Positions 25,225 through 33,191 of a stretch of DNA of 64,000 nt are shown here, in pieces. The stretch's first letter is position 1. Each line of letters opens with the position of its first letter. The position numbers were made by a program, and so were the translations under genes. Under the pieces are notes generated by a model. That model was not told where the DNA came from. It searched no databases and was given only the letters and a program-made list of their open reading frames with translations. This DNA is from JAIOSF01 sp963677755 (GTDB lineage Bacteria > Campylobacterota > Campylobacteria > Campylobacterales > Arcobacteraceae), in assembly GCA_963677755.1 (NCBI GenBank), contig OY782506.1:1736001-1800000 (forward strand), written 5' to 3'.

Positions 25225-25282
25225 TTGTATAGTAAACATACAAGCTAATTGTACTATAAACATCTCGTTTGTGGTACAATTA
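25221..25282. repeat. direct and inverted repeat upstream of rpoN, possible operator
   Basis: ctaattgtatagtaaacat (25221-25239) is repeated as ctaattgtactataaacat (25245-25263), a 24-base period with two differences. The second copy's taattgtac (25246-25254) is matched by the inverted gtacaatta (25274-25282) five bases before the rpoN ATG. The arrangement occupies the whole gap between the ferredoxin and rpoN. It could be a regulator-binding site or an RNA stem; no named regulator is recognised. Confidence 0.45.
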
Positions 25283-25286
25283 TTCT

Positions 25287-26537
25287 ATGACAAACAACAT
25301 AAGATTAAATGTAAAACAAAAACAATCTTTACAATTATCGCTTCGTACGTGGCTTCCACTTTTACAAGCGCCCCTTCAAGAATTAGATACATTATTTAAA
25401 GAATATAGTTATGAAAATCCTTTTTTAGAGGTAAACTCATCTTTTGAATCAAGCAGCTCAAATAATTCATCTTTTAATAGTAGTGATGATGATAAAAGAG
25501 GTTTTATTGAGAATATGAGCATCTATAAAGAGTCTATTTATGATAAAATTGACTCTCAAATTTCTCCTCCACTTTTCCCTACTCCAAACTCACAAAAAGT
25601 AGCTCATGAGATACTTTTTCATATAAATGATGAAGGATATTTTGAAGGAAATATTGACAACATTGCACTTAAATGTAATGTTTATAAAGAGTTTGTGGAA
25701 AATATTAGACAAAGATTTTCTTATATAGAACCTATTGGTGTTGGAGCATATGATTTAAAAGAATCATTTCTTTTCCAACTAGGTGAACTTGATATTGATG
25801 AAGAACTATACAATTTTATAAAAAAAGTAATAGGAAATTTAAAAAATATAGATAAATATTGTACACATCACCGTTTCGAAGATGCAAAAGAGATAATAAA
25901 AAAATTCAAAACTCCTCCAGCAATCGAATATCTTGCAGATCAACCCTATGTTATTCCTGATTTTTTTGTGGAAGTTGATGATGATATTCGTATAAAAATA
26001 AACAGTGACTACTATCCAGATATTATAGTAAGTGATCCATTTAAAACTAAAAATGATGAGATAAAGAAAAAACTTAAAGAAGCTAGAGATTTAGTAAATC
26101 TTTTAGAACTTAGAAAGTCAACACTGTATAAATTAATTTTGATTATTGTAGAAAAACAAATTGCTTTTTTTATTGGTAGTGAATTAAAACCACTTACTAT
26201 GTCTGAAGTTGCAGCAGAATTAGGATTTGAAGAATCAACAATCAGCCGTGCAGTTTCAAATAAATATATCAAATGCGAAAGAGGAACATATCCTTTAAAA
26301 TACTTTTTTACAAATGCTGTATCCAAAAATTTATCCTCTTCTGAGATTAAAAACTATATCTCTTCTGTTGTAGAATCAGAGGATCATGAACACCCTTTTA
26401 CAGATCAAGATTTAGTAGAGATGGTACAAAAAAGATATAATGTTGCTATGGTAAGAAGAACTATTACAAAATATAGAAAACTTTTAGATATGCCCTCTTC
26501 TAAAGAGAGAAAAAAAATATATAAGATGCAAAATTAA
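25287..26537 (+). CDS. rpoN: RNA polymerase sigma-54 factor RpoN
   Basis: 416 aa from ATG 25287; a longer TTG start 18 bases earlier adds six residues. Region I is the Gln/Leu-rich N-terminus (KQKQSLQLSLRTWLPLLQAP). The core-binding part contains IEPIGVGAYDLKESFLFQL. The helix-turn-helix reads LTMSEVAAELGFEESTISRA, and the RpoN box near the C-terminus reads MVRRTITKYRKLLDMPSS. It directs polymerase to -24/-12 promoters, including the one before nifX, and in this phylum also flagellar genes. Placement at the end of the nif gene run is notable. No clear Shine-Dalgarno is seen; repeats occupy the upstream gap. Confidence 0.93.
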   Translation: MTNNIRLNVKQKQSLQLSLRTWLPLLQAPLQELDTLFKEYSYENPFLEVNSSFESSSSNNSSFNSSDDDKRGFIENMSIYKESIYDKIDSQISPPLFPTPNSQKVAHEILFHINDEGYFEGNIDNIALKCNVYKEFVENIRQRFSYIEPIGVGAYDLKESFLFQLGELDIDEELYNFIKKVIGNLKNIDKYCTHHRFEDAKEIIKKFKTPPAIEYLADQPYVIPDFFVEVDDDIRIKINSDYYPDIIVSDPFKTKNDEIKKKLKEARDLVNLLELRKSTLYKLILIIVEKQIAFFIGSELKPLTMSEVAAELGFEESTISRAVSNKYIKCERGTYPLKYFFTNAVSKNLSSSEIKNYISSVVESEDHEHPFTDQDLVEMVQKRYNVAMVRRTITKYRKLLDMPSSKERKKIYKMQN

Positions 26538-26611
26538 AAGGAAAGCTTTTCATTTCCCTATCCTCTATGATAATCTATAAAAAATTATTTTGAATGATAT
26601 AATTTATTATA

Positions 26612-28912
26612 TTACTCTAATAAATCCATTAATTCTTGATTTTTATTCATTTTTGCATAATCATAAGCTGTAGCAAACTGATTAGTTTGATAATCAGGAT
26701 TAGCTCCTTTATCTAGAAGCTTTTTTACTAATTTTTTATTATTTAGTTCAGTTGCAAATATTAAGCATGTGATATTTTCTTTATGTGGGATATCAACATT
26801 GTCTGTTGCATCTAACAGTAAATCAAATATTTTATAGGCATTATCTATGTTATTGTGGTAAAAGTATTCTAATGAATATTCTAATTGAGTTAGCACTTCA
26901 TTAATTTTTTTAAATTTAGGGTCATTCATTTGATTTAGCAAATATTTTTCTTTCTCCTCATCAAAAACTAAATTAGGATAATTGTGTAGTTTTAAAAGCT
27001 TCTTTAATTCTTCTTTATCCTCTAACGGATTCGTTTTAATAAATTTAGACTTGTCATTAATAGAATTATGTGAACTTCTTATTCCTTTATCAATTATATT
27101 AATAATTTCAATACTTTGATATAAGGGAGTTACCTCATTTAATGTTGCTTTTTGATTTATATCAACATTGTTCTTTATTAATAACTCAACAATGTCAACT
27201 AGTCCTCTTTCAATTGCCAATGATAATGCAGTCATTTCTTTTTTGGGACTTTTAGTATTTAAAATTTCAGTATTCATTTTAGGTATTAGTAGTTTTGCTA
27301 TTTTTAAATTATTTGTTTCAATTTTATTTTGAAGAGTAGCTATTAAAGCTGTATAATTATCAAATTCTCTTTTATAATTAACATCAGCTCCATGTTTAAT
27401 TAAATCTTTAACGGTAACATAATTAGCGTGTAATGAAAAGAATGTTAATTGTACTTCATCATTTTTATAACACTTAACTGCTTTGTTGGGTTTTTGCAAA
27501 TCGACCTTTATTTTAGCAACATCACTATTTAGAACAATTCCTAAATCTTTAGCTGTTTTACCATCTTTTGCTTTTTTTATATTAGGGAATAAGTTTTTAA
27601 AATATAAATCAAATTGTTTTTTCATATCATTTAAAAAATAAATATTGATTTCATCTGGTAAATTGTCTAACAATTTATAGAAATATGCTTCTTTATAAAA
27701 CTTTGTAAAATTACTTTTTGCGTTTATCAAGTCGAGTTGGTTTTTTCTTGTATCTTGAGATGATACAAATAATCCTTCTCTTATTACTTGTTGAATATGT
27801 ATTCCCATGCAGTTTTTTCCATATTCTAATGAAGTTAAATAATATTGTGTAGCTTTCTTATATTCTCTTCTTTGTGCATAATACCTTGCTTTTACAAATG
27901 AGTAATAAGGATCATTTTCTGTTTCATATTCTGTTTCAAATAAATCAAAGATTGCATTAATTTCATCCTCAATAATTAGTGTTTTTTCTTTTGAATATGA
28001 TAGCTTTTTATATAATGTGTCTAATGGTCCCCAATAACTTTTAGATTTACTATCTTGCAGGTTTTTAATAAATAAATAAATAACCTTTGCTAATTCTTCT
28101 TTATTCTTAGGTAAATAGTTATTACTATTTATTTGGCTAGACATTTTGTAAAATGCAAGTAATTGTTGTGTCTTTATCTCTCCAAAGTAATTGATTGATT
28201 TATCATATATAAATTGCATTAACTTTGATAATTGGAAATAATTTTTTAATTCTTGTTGATTAAATTTGTTAGAAAAGCGACTAATATTTGAAATTAAGGT
28301 AATGTTCTCTGAACTAGGAACATGCTCACCTTTAATCCAATTATCAATATTTTTATTTATTTCATTATAACCCATTTTTATATTTTTATCATCTTTTAAA
28401 ATAGTTGTTAATAATTCTTTTACATCTTTATCCAAAGTTCTATTTATAATATTAAAAAGTTTTTGAATTGATGTTCTATTTTCAGAGGGAATCATTTCAT
28501 TTAGTATTTGATTATTACCTATACTATTTATTAGAAAATTTATAAATGGAATGAATAAATGCATTATGATAATAAAATCTAATTCTTTTTGAGGTATAGC
28601 TAAAGTTTCTATATTGACTTTTATATAATTATACACTGATAACAGTTCTTTAATCTCTTTTTCTAAATATTTATATTTAGGGTTTTCATAACCATCCAAG
28701 AATTGATATAAAATATCACTTATAATTATGTTTAATGTATCGTGATATTCTTCACTAGCAATATCTTCTTCTTTTACAAAGCGTTGATAAACTTTTTGAA
28801 GTTTTTCTTCTTTTTGCTCTATACCCAAACCTTTGATAACCAAATCCAACAGAAATCCATTTGTTCTGAATTTAGAATATATTATTTCTTTTTTTTGCAC
28901 TTTCTTGTCCAT
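26612..28912 (-). CDS. large ankyrin-repeat protein of unknown function, next to viperin-like gene
   Basis: 766 aa from ATG 28912, which has AAAGGG just upstream; a longer frame starts nine codons earlier. The N-terminal ~450 residues are helical and not recognised. They include NIDNWIKGEHVPSSENITLI, which looks like the end of an Xre-type helix-turn-helix, and a TPR-like stretch (ARYYAQRREYKKATQYYLTS). From about residue 490, ankyrin repeats appear (VKDLIKHGADVNYKREFDNY, LSLAIERGLVDIVELLIKNN, KLVKKLLDKGANPDYQTNQF). There is no signal or membrane segment, so it is probably cytosolic and protein-binding. It is transcribed away from the viperin-like gene across a gap of only 63 bases. Confidence 0.75.
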   Translation of the reverse strand: MDKKVQKKEIIYSKFRTNGFLLDLVIKGLGIEQKEEKLQKVYQRFVKEEDIASEEYHDTLNIIISDILYQFLDGYENPKYKYLEKEIKELLSVYNYIKVNIETLAIPQKELDFIIIMHLFIPFINFLINSIGNNQILNEMIPSENRTSIQKLFNIINRTLDKDVKELLTTILKDDKNIKMGYNEINKNIDNWIKGEHVPSSENITLISNISRFSNKFNQQELKNYFQLSKLMQFIYDKSINYFGEIKTQQLLAFYKMSSQINSNNYLPKNKEELAKVIYLFIKNLQDSKSKSYWGPLDTLYKKLSYSKEKTLIIEDEINAIFDLFETEYETENDPYYSFVKARYYAQRREYKKATQYYLTSLEYGKNCMGIHIQQVIREGLFVSSQDTRKNQLDLINAKSNFTKFYKEAYFYKLLDNLPDEINIYFLNDMKKQFDLYFKNLFPNIKKAKDGKTAKDLGIVLNSDVAKIKVDLQKPNKAVKCYKNDEVQLTFFSLHANYVTVKDLIKHGADVNYKREFDNYTALIATLQNKIETNNLKIAKLLIPKMNTEILNTKSPKKEMTALSLAIERGLVDIVELLIKNNVDINQKATLNEVTPLYQSIEIINIIDKGIRSSHNSINDKSKFIKTNPLEDKEELKKLLKLHNYPNLVFDEEKEKYLLNQMNDPKFKKINEVLTQLEYSLEYFYHNNIDNAYKIFDLLLDATDNVDIPHKENITCLIFATELNNKKLVKKLLDKGANPDYQTNQFATAYDYAKMNKNQELMDLLE

Positions 28913-28975
28913 GCTATTCCCTTTAAAAATAAATCCCATATCTATAAACTACCAAACAATCAAAAGGAGTTCAAA

Positions 28976-29827
28976 ATGAAGAAAAATGAAATAACAATTA
29001 ATTGGCACATTATAGAAAAATGTAATTATAAATGTAACTACTGTTTTGCTAAGTATGATAATTATACAAAAAAAGAGGTACATGAATCAAAAATAAAAAC
29101 AGAAATATTACTGAATAAAGTATATCATTTTTTTACAAATAAATATAGTAATCAAAGAATAAGATTAAATATTGCAGGAGGAGAACCGATGTTATCAAAA
29201 AACATTTCATTTATTATTAAAAAAGCATATGATATTGGATTTAAAGTCTCAATTATTACAAATGCATCGTATTTAACTTCAAATTTTATTAAGATAAATT
29301 CCAAATATATATCTTTATTTGGAATAAGCATTGATAGTATTAATACAAATACTAATATTAAGATTGGAAGAATTTCAAAGAATAAAGGATTGAACCCATT
29401 CCAATTAATTAAGAATATTGAATTAATTAAAAATTTGAATAAAAATGTCAAAATAAAAATTAATACAGTTGTAAATACCTATAATTATATAGAAAATTTA
29501 TCAGAGTTTATTGATTTGATTAAACCTTACAAATGGAAAGTATTACAAGCCCTTTCATTTGGAAAAGAAACTTTTTGTACAGATAAACAGTTTCTTTACT
29601 TTTTAAACAATCATCGAAATATCAACACCAAAATATCAAAAGAATCAAATGATGACATGACAGATTCATATATTATGATTGACCCTCATGGAAGATTTTA
29701 TCAGAATACCATTGGAAATTATATTTATAGTAAATCTATTATAGATATTGAAGTTGCTGAAGCTTTTAGCGAAATAGAATTTGATATAGATAAATATAAT
29801 AGTAGATATGTATTGGAGAAGAAATAA
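28976..29827 (+). CDS. prokaryotic viperin homologue (radical SAM, ddhNTP synthase-like)
   Basis: 283 aa from ATG 28976, with GGAG six bases upstream. The radical-SAM cluster motif CX3CX2C is Cys 16, 20, 23 in WHIIEKCNYKCNYCFAKY; the SAM-binding NIAGGEP is at 65-71. Segments specific for viperin follow: FGISIDS (115-121), NIKIGR (127-132), KIKINTVVN (159-167), PYKWKVLQAL (184-193) and, near the end, SYIMIDPHGRF (231-241) then SKSIIDIEVAEAF (252-264). These correspond in order to ISCDSFD, NVLIGR, KINSVIN, RWKVFQCL, SYLILDEYMRF and SKSILDVGVEEA of the animal enzyme. Viperins convert CTP, GTP or UTP to chain-terminating 3'-deoxy-3',4'-didehydro nucleotides that block viral RNA synthesis. The substrate nucleotide here is not predictable. 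Base composition is lower in GC than the flanking housekeeping genes. Confidence 0.88.
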   Translation: MKKNEITINWHIIEKCNYKCNYCFAKYDNYTKKEVHESKIKTEILLNKVYHFFTNKYSNQRIRLNIAGGEPMLSKNISFIIKKAYDIGFKVSIITNASYLTSNFIKINSKYISLFGISIDSINTNTNIKIGRISKNKGLNPFQLIKNIELIKNLNKNVKIKINTVVNTYNYIENLSEFIDLIKPYKWKVLQALSFGKETFCTDKQFLYFLNNHRNINTKISKESNDDMTDSYIMIDPHGRFYQNTIGNYIYSKSIIDIEVAEAFSEIEFDIDKYNSRYVLEKK

Positions 29828-29870
29828 TGTCTAATTCAACAACATTATACTCAAAGAAAAAATAAATTAC

Positions 29871-30197
29871 TTGGGTAATGAAATAATTTTAAAAAAAGAA
29901 GAAATTACAACTACAGCTGTTATTACTAAAAAAACAGTCATAATAAATCAAAATAAATGCTCTTTTCGTAAATTACATATAACTACAAAAAAGTTAAAAA
30001 GTTTCATTTTAAGTAGAGGATTTATTGAGATTTCTAGAACTGGATCACATATAAAGTATAGAAATCTTAACCGTAATAAAACTTGTACTTTTGCAAATAA
30101 AAAAGATACTTACTCATATAAAATAGGTACTTTGAAAAAAATATTGAAAGATTATAATGAAACATTAGATAGCTTAGAAATTTTTATAAATACTTAA
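29871..30197 (+). CDS. HicA-like small protein with N-terminal extension, possibly frameshifted start
   Basis: 108 aa if read from TTG 29871. Residues ~38-100 resemble the HicA/YcfA double-stranded RNA-binding fold: KKLKSFILSRGFIEISRTGS, then H in GSHIKYRN (residues 58-60 hold the expected catalytic His) and YKIGTLKKILKD, like the GTLRxILK end of HicA. The frame contains no internal ATG. A 12-codon frame starts at ATG 29827, overlapping the viperin stop (TAATG), and ends in a run of six A (29857-29862). One extra A would fuse it to this frame and give a product starting MSNSTTLYSKKKINYLGNE. So the gene may be broken by a 1-base deletion, or use TTG or slippage. No HicB antitoxin is adjacent. 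Confidence 0.55.
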   Translation: MGNEIILKKEEITTTAVITKKTVIINQNKCSFRKLHITTKKLKSFILSRGFIEISRTGSHIKYRNLNRNKTCTFANKKDTYSYKIGTLKKILKDYNETLDSLEIFINT

Positions 30198-30240
30198 AAA
30201 TGATAAATTTCAAACATTTTTGTATCTATTAATTAATAAA

Positions 30241-30266
30241 AAGGATAGAGAAGTTTCTCTATCCTT
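30241..30266. terminator. bidirectional rho-independent terminator
   Basis: aaggatagaga (30241-30251), loop agtt, tctctatcctt (30256-30266): a perfect 11-base stem with A-rich DNA to the left and a T run to the right. It serves the HicA-like gene on plus and the EF-hand gene on minus, whose stop codon lies in the T run. Confidence 0.88.
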
Positions 30267-30269
30267 TTT

Positions 30270-31196
30270 TTATGAGGCCATATTTGAAAGATATTTTTCT
30301 AGTTTTTGAGCTATTTCAGTATCTTGAATTTGATTATTTACCATAGACATAACTTGTTTATATTTTGACATATCTAAACTATCTGAAGAACCTGTTTCAC
30401 TACTCTCTTCACTTTTTAAGGCATCAAGTAATGTAGATACTAATTTCATAGTATATTCTTCCATATCTTGTGTATTTGAAGATTGTGCAGAATCATAAGC
30501 TTCTTGTTCAAGTGCAGAAACTACACCATCTTGATTTGTATCAGCATCATCATAATCTTCCTCTTCCGATGTAGCTCCTGCACCGCCACCTCCAGGAGGT
30601 GGTCCAGAAGGTTTGTCAACACCCATCTGTGACAAAACTTCACCAGCTTCATCTTTTGACATCTCTCCACTTTCTACACTTTCGAAAAGAGTTGTTAACC
30701 CTTGTGCTAACTCCTCTTGTGTAATACTTCCATCATCATCAGCATCTAGTGATGTAAATATCTCCTCCGATATATCCAATTCAGATAATGATAATAATCC
30801 GTCCTCATCAGCATCATTACTAGAGAAAATATCACTTGCCATCTGTGTTGCATTAGGTTGCCCTTGTTGCTGTGGTGGTGGAGGGACATCAAGTCCAAGC
30901 TCAGATAGAAAACTACCAAACTCTTCTGGAGTCAAATCTTGATTTTTTATAGAATCAAGTTTTGAAGAAAGTGTATCTTCTAATTCATCCGAAGATACAC
31001 TCCCATCTCCATCACTATCAAAAGATGAAAAAAGTTCTTCTGAGACACCTAATTCGTCAATTGATAATAAACTATCACCATCAACATCATTTGTCCCCAT
31101 CACTTCAGAAGTTAGCTGTGTTGCACTAGGACCTCTTTGTGCTTGCATACTTGCAGATTGCATAATACTGCTATAACTACTTGTTGAAACATTCAT
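30270..31196 (-). CDS. EF-hand calcium-binding protein with internal duplication
   Basis: 308 aa from ATG 31196, chosen because AAAAGGA lies seven bases upstream; a longer frame adds ten residues. Five EF-hand loops are visible: DVDGDSLLSIDE, DSDGDGSVSSDE, DADEDGLLSLSE, DADDDGSITQEE and DTNQDGVVSALE. Loops 1-2 and 3-4 belong to two similar ~85-residue units (each beginning PxATQ and ending in a Pro/Gln- or Pro/Gly-rich linker), so the gene arose by internal duplication. It is Ser/Asp/Glu-rich and Cys-free, with no clear signal peptide. Secretion by another route or a calcium buffer role are possible. It does not resemble a known enzyme. Confidence 0.82.
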   Translation of the reverse strand: MNVSTSSYSSIMQSASMQAQRGPSATQLTSEVMGTNDVDGDSLLSIDELGVSEELFSSFDSDGDGSVSSDELEDTLSSKLDSIKNQDLTPEEFGSFLSELGLDVPPPPQQQGQPNATQMASDIFSSNDADEDGLLSLSELDISEEIFTSLDADDDGSITQEELAQGLTTLFESVESGEMSKDEAGEVLSQMGVDKPSGPPPGGGGAGATSEEEDYDDADTNQDGVVSALEQEAYDSAQSSNTQDMEEYTMKLVSTLLDALKSEESSETGSSDSLDMSKYKQVMSMVNNQIQDTEIAQKLEKYLSNMAS

Positions 31197-31270
31197 AACA
31201 TATCCTTTTCTATGTTTATTTAACACATTGTATAAGATTTAAGTAAACAAAGGGTAACAAAAGTAGTTAT

Positions 31271-32422
31271 TTATAACATTTTAAAGTATATGAGTAAAAT
31301 ATTTTTTTGTATATTTAATTTATAATTTTCTATATCTAGAGTACGTATTTTCATAGAATTTTCCAAAGTTTGTACATCGTCTATTGTTTTATACCCTGCT
31401 TTGTACTCTTCTTGATTCATACTTAGTAACTCATTGTATAATTTTATATCATTTTGGGCTAGTTTAATTCTATTTTGATAATTCAAAATTGTAATTTGTG
31501 TACTATCATACAAAAAACTATTTTCTTTGATTGTTTCGTTAAGTTCTTGTTTACTAATAAGATAATCTAGTTTTTTTTGCTCAATATTACTTGAAGAGGT
31601 ATAACTAAGTGGTACAGTTACACTTACTCCATAATTATAATAAACATCTCCTACATCTATATTTGTATCATTATAACCATAAGTTCCATTTACACCAAAA
31701 GTTGGATAATAATCACTTTTTTTCATCTTGTAGAGGTTTTCATCTACATTTATATTTGTTTTTGCATAATTTATATTTGTTGAGTTTTGCAAAAATAACT
31801 CTTTTGAAATTAACGTCATATAAGGTAAAGATATTTCTGTATACTCTTTATCAGTAAGTTGTTTTATCTCATTGATATTTAGTAGCTTCGTTAACTCTAA
31901 CTCTTTTTGAGCATCACTTAACTGATTTTTTGTCATTATTGCATCATTTAAATCACTAATATCTAGGTCACCTGCTTTGTATTGTGACTTTTTATTTCGT
32001 ATCTCTATTTGGCTATTATTAAGATTTAACTTATTTTGTTTTAATGCAATAGTATTAAGTTTTATTTTTATTAAAAGTTCATACAAAGAATTTAAATGTT
32101 CTTTTTGTTCAATAGAGAGGTTAATTAATTCTAGTTTTTCTAACTCTTTTGCATATTCAATTTGAGAACTTATTCCTCCAAATTTAAAAATATCTTGTGA
32201 ATATGTTGCAGAATAATCTTTTGTATCTAAATCATCTTGATTTGTGCTATAACTTCCTTTTAAATTTATCTCTCCTAGATAATCAAATTTATTTGAAATT
32301 GCTTTTTGTTCAATTTGTTTTTTTTCTAACTCTAAAATTTGTTTTTTTGTATGGGATAAAACATCTATTTCATTAGCATTAACAAAAATTACAACTAAAA
32401 AGATTACACTTAAAAATTTCAT
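31271..32422 (-). CDS. TolC-family outer membrane efflux channel
   Basis: 383 aa, somewhat shorter than TolC (~470). It has a signal peptide (MKFLSVIFLVVIFVNANEID), then long helices with the periodic pattern of the OEP family (LNLNNSQIEIRNKKSQYKAG, LDISDLNDAIMTKNQLSDAQ) and beta-strands such as YYPTFGVNGTYGYNDTNIDV. The AGxxxxxD-type motif occurs twice (AGDLDISDL, AGYKTIDDV), as expected for the two-repeat barrel. It overlaps the adaptor gene by 4 bases and is last in the RND operon, supplying the outer-membrane exit. Confidence 0.85.
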   Translation of the reverse strand: MKFLSVIFLVVIFVNANEIDVLSHTKKQILELEKKQIEQKAISNKFDYLGEINLKGSYSTNQDDLDTKDYSATYSQDIFKFGGISSQIEYAKELEKLELINLSIEQKEHLNSLYELLIKIKLNTIALKQNKLNLNNSQIEIRNKKSQYKAGDLDISDLNDAIMTKNQLSDAQKELELTKLLNINEIKQLTDKEYTEISLPYMTLISKELFLQNSTNINYAKTNINVDENLYKMKKSDYYPTFGVNGTYGYNDTNIDVGDVYYNYGVSVTVPLSYTSSSNIEQKKLDYLISKQELNETIKENSFLYDSTQITILNYQNRIKLAQNDIKLYNELLSMNQEEYKAGYKTIDDVQTLENSMKIRTLDIENYKLNIQKNILLIYFKML

Positions 32423-33120
32423 TTTTTAAATTCCACTTTTACAACTTTTCCAAAAGTTTCATTTTTTAGTTTTAAAACCACTTTATGTGCCGATACAAAA
32501 GTTTCATCAACAGTTAAATCAACTTTATCGATAGTTGCAATATTCTCTTTATCATCTATGAATACTTTTTTACTATAAATATTTTCATAGTCTTCATTGG
32601 TTACATAAACTACAATTTTAGACTCTGATATATCATAAGCAGTAGCAATTTTTGCCCCAACTGAAACATAATCCTGACTTTCTACTTCAAACTCTTTTAT
32701 GTATAAACCGTCAACTTTAATAGTTTTTTTCTCAATTGTATCTTTTAATTCATCTATAGTGACTTTTAAATTGTTAATTGTTATTTTTAAATCTATAACA
32801 TCATAATATTTTTCATCTTTATCTGTTTGGCTTTTACCTCTAATTGTTAAAAATTTTTTATAATTATTTTCTAAAATTTTTAATTTTTCATTATATAAAG
32901 CCAATTGATTTGAGTAAAGTTTTAGATGTTTTTGTTCTAATGCATCATCAAGTTGGATCAAAACTCCATTGATAATTTTAGTCTCATCATCTTTATTGAG
33001 TTTTATTATTTGTCCTGATGTTTGAGAATAAATTGTAAACTCTTCATATGGTTCTATTTTTCCCATATAAGTTTGCCCATATAAAATAAATGGCACTATT
33101 AAAATTAAAATGTATTTCAT
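32419..33120 (-). CDS. RND efflux periplasmic adaptor (HlyD/MFP family), compact
   Basis: 233 aa, compact for a membrane-fusion protein. It has a signal peptide (MKYILILIVPFILYGQ, no lipobox Cys), the first biotinyl-lipoyl half (TIYSQTSGQIIKLNKDDETK), a short helical hairpin, then the second lipoyl half (KVDGLYIKEFEVESQDYVSV with GAKIATAYD) and a beta-barrel. It joins the RND pump (33192-36269) to the TolC-like channel, whose start overlaps by 4 bases. Its ATG overlaps the stop of an upstream 22-codon frame. Confidence 0.82.
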   Translation of the reverse strand: MKYILILIVPFILYGQTYMGKIEPYEEFTIYSQTSGQIIKLNKDDETKIINGVLIQLDDALEQKHLKLYSNQLALYNEKLKILENNYKKFLTIRGKSQTDKDEKYYDVIDLKITINNLKVTIDELKDTIEKKTIKVDGLYIKEFEVESQDYVSVGAKIATAYDISESKIVVYVTNEDYENIYSKKVFIDDKENIATIDKVDLTVDETFVSAHKVVLKLKNETFGKVVKVEFKK

Positions 33121-33188
33121 TAATTATCCCTTTTTCTATATTGTTCTTCTTGTTTATTGCTATTTGAAAAATTTTTATAATAGCTCAT
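33120..33188 (-). CDS. possible small ORF (22 aa) between pump and adaptor genes
   Basis: A frame starting ATG at 33188, just after the pump stop, encodes MSYYKNFSNSNKQEEQYRKR plus two residues and ends TAATG over the adaptor start. It fills the gap exactly. It is hydrophilic and has no homologue I recognise. It may be only a translational relay. Low confidence. Confidence 0.25.
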   Translation of the reverse strand: MSYYKNFSNSNKQEEQYRKRDN

Positions 33189-33191
33189 AAC

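Noticed and set aside
29827..29865. A 12-codon ORF (MSNSTTLYSKKK) as an independent gene after viperin.
   Set aside because: Too short to stand alone; better explained as the start of the HicA-like gene with one base lost in the A run.
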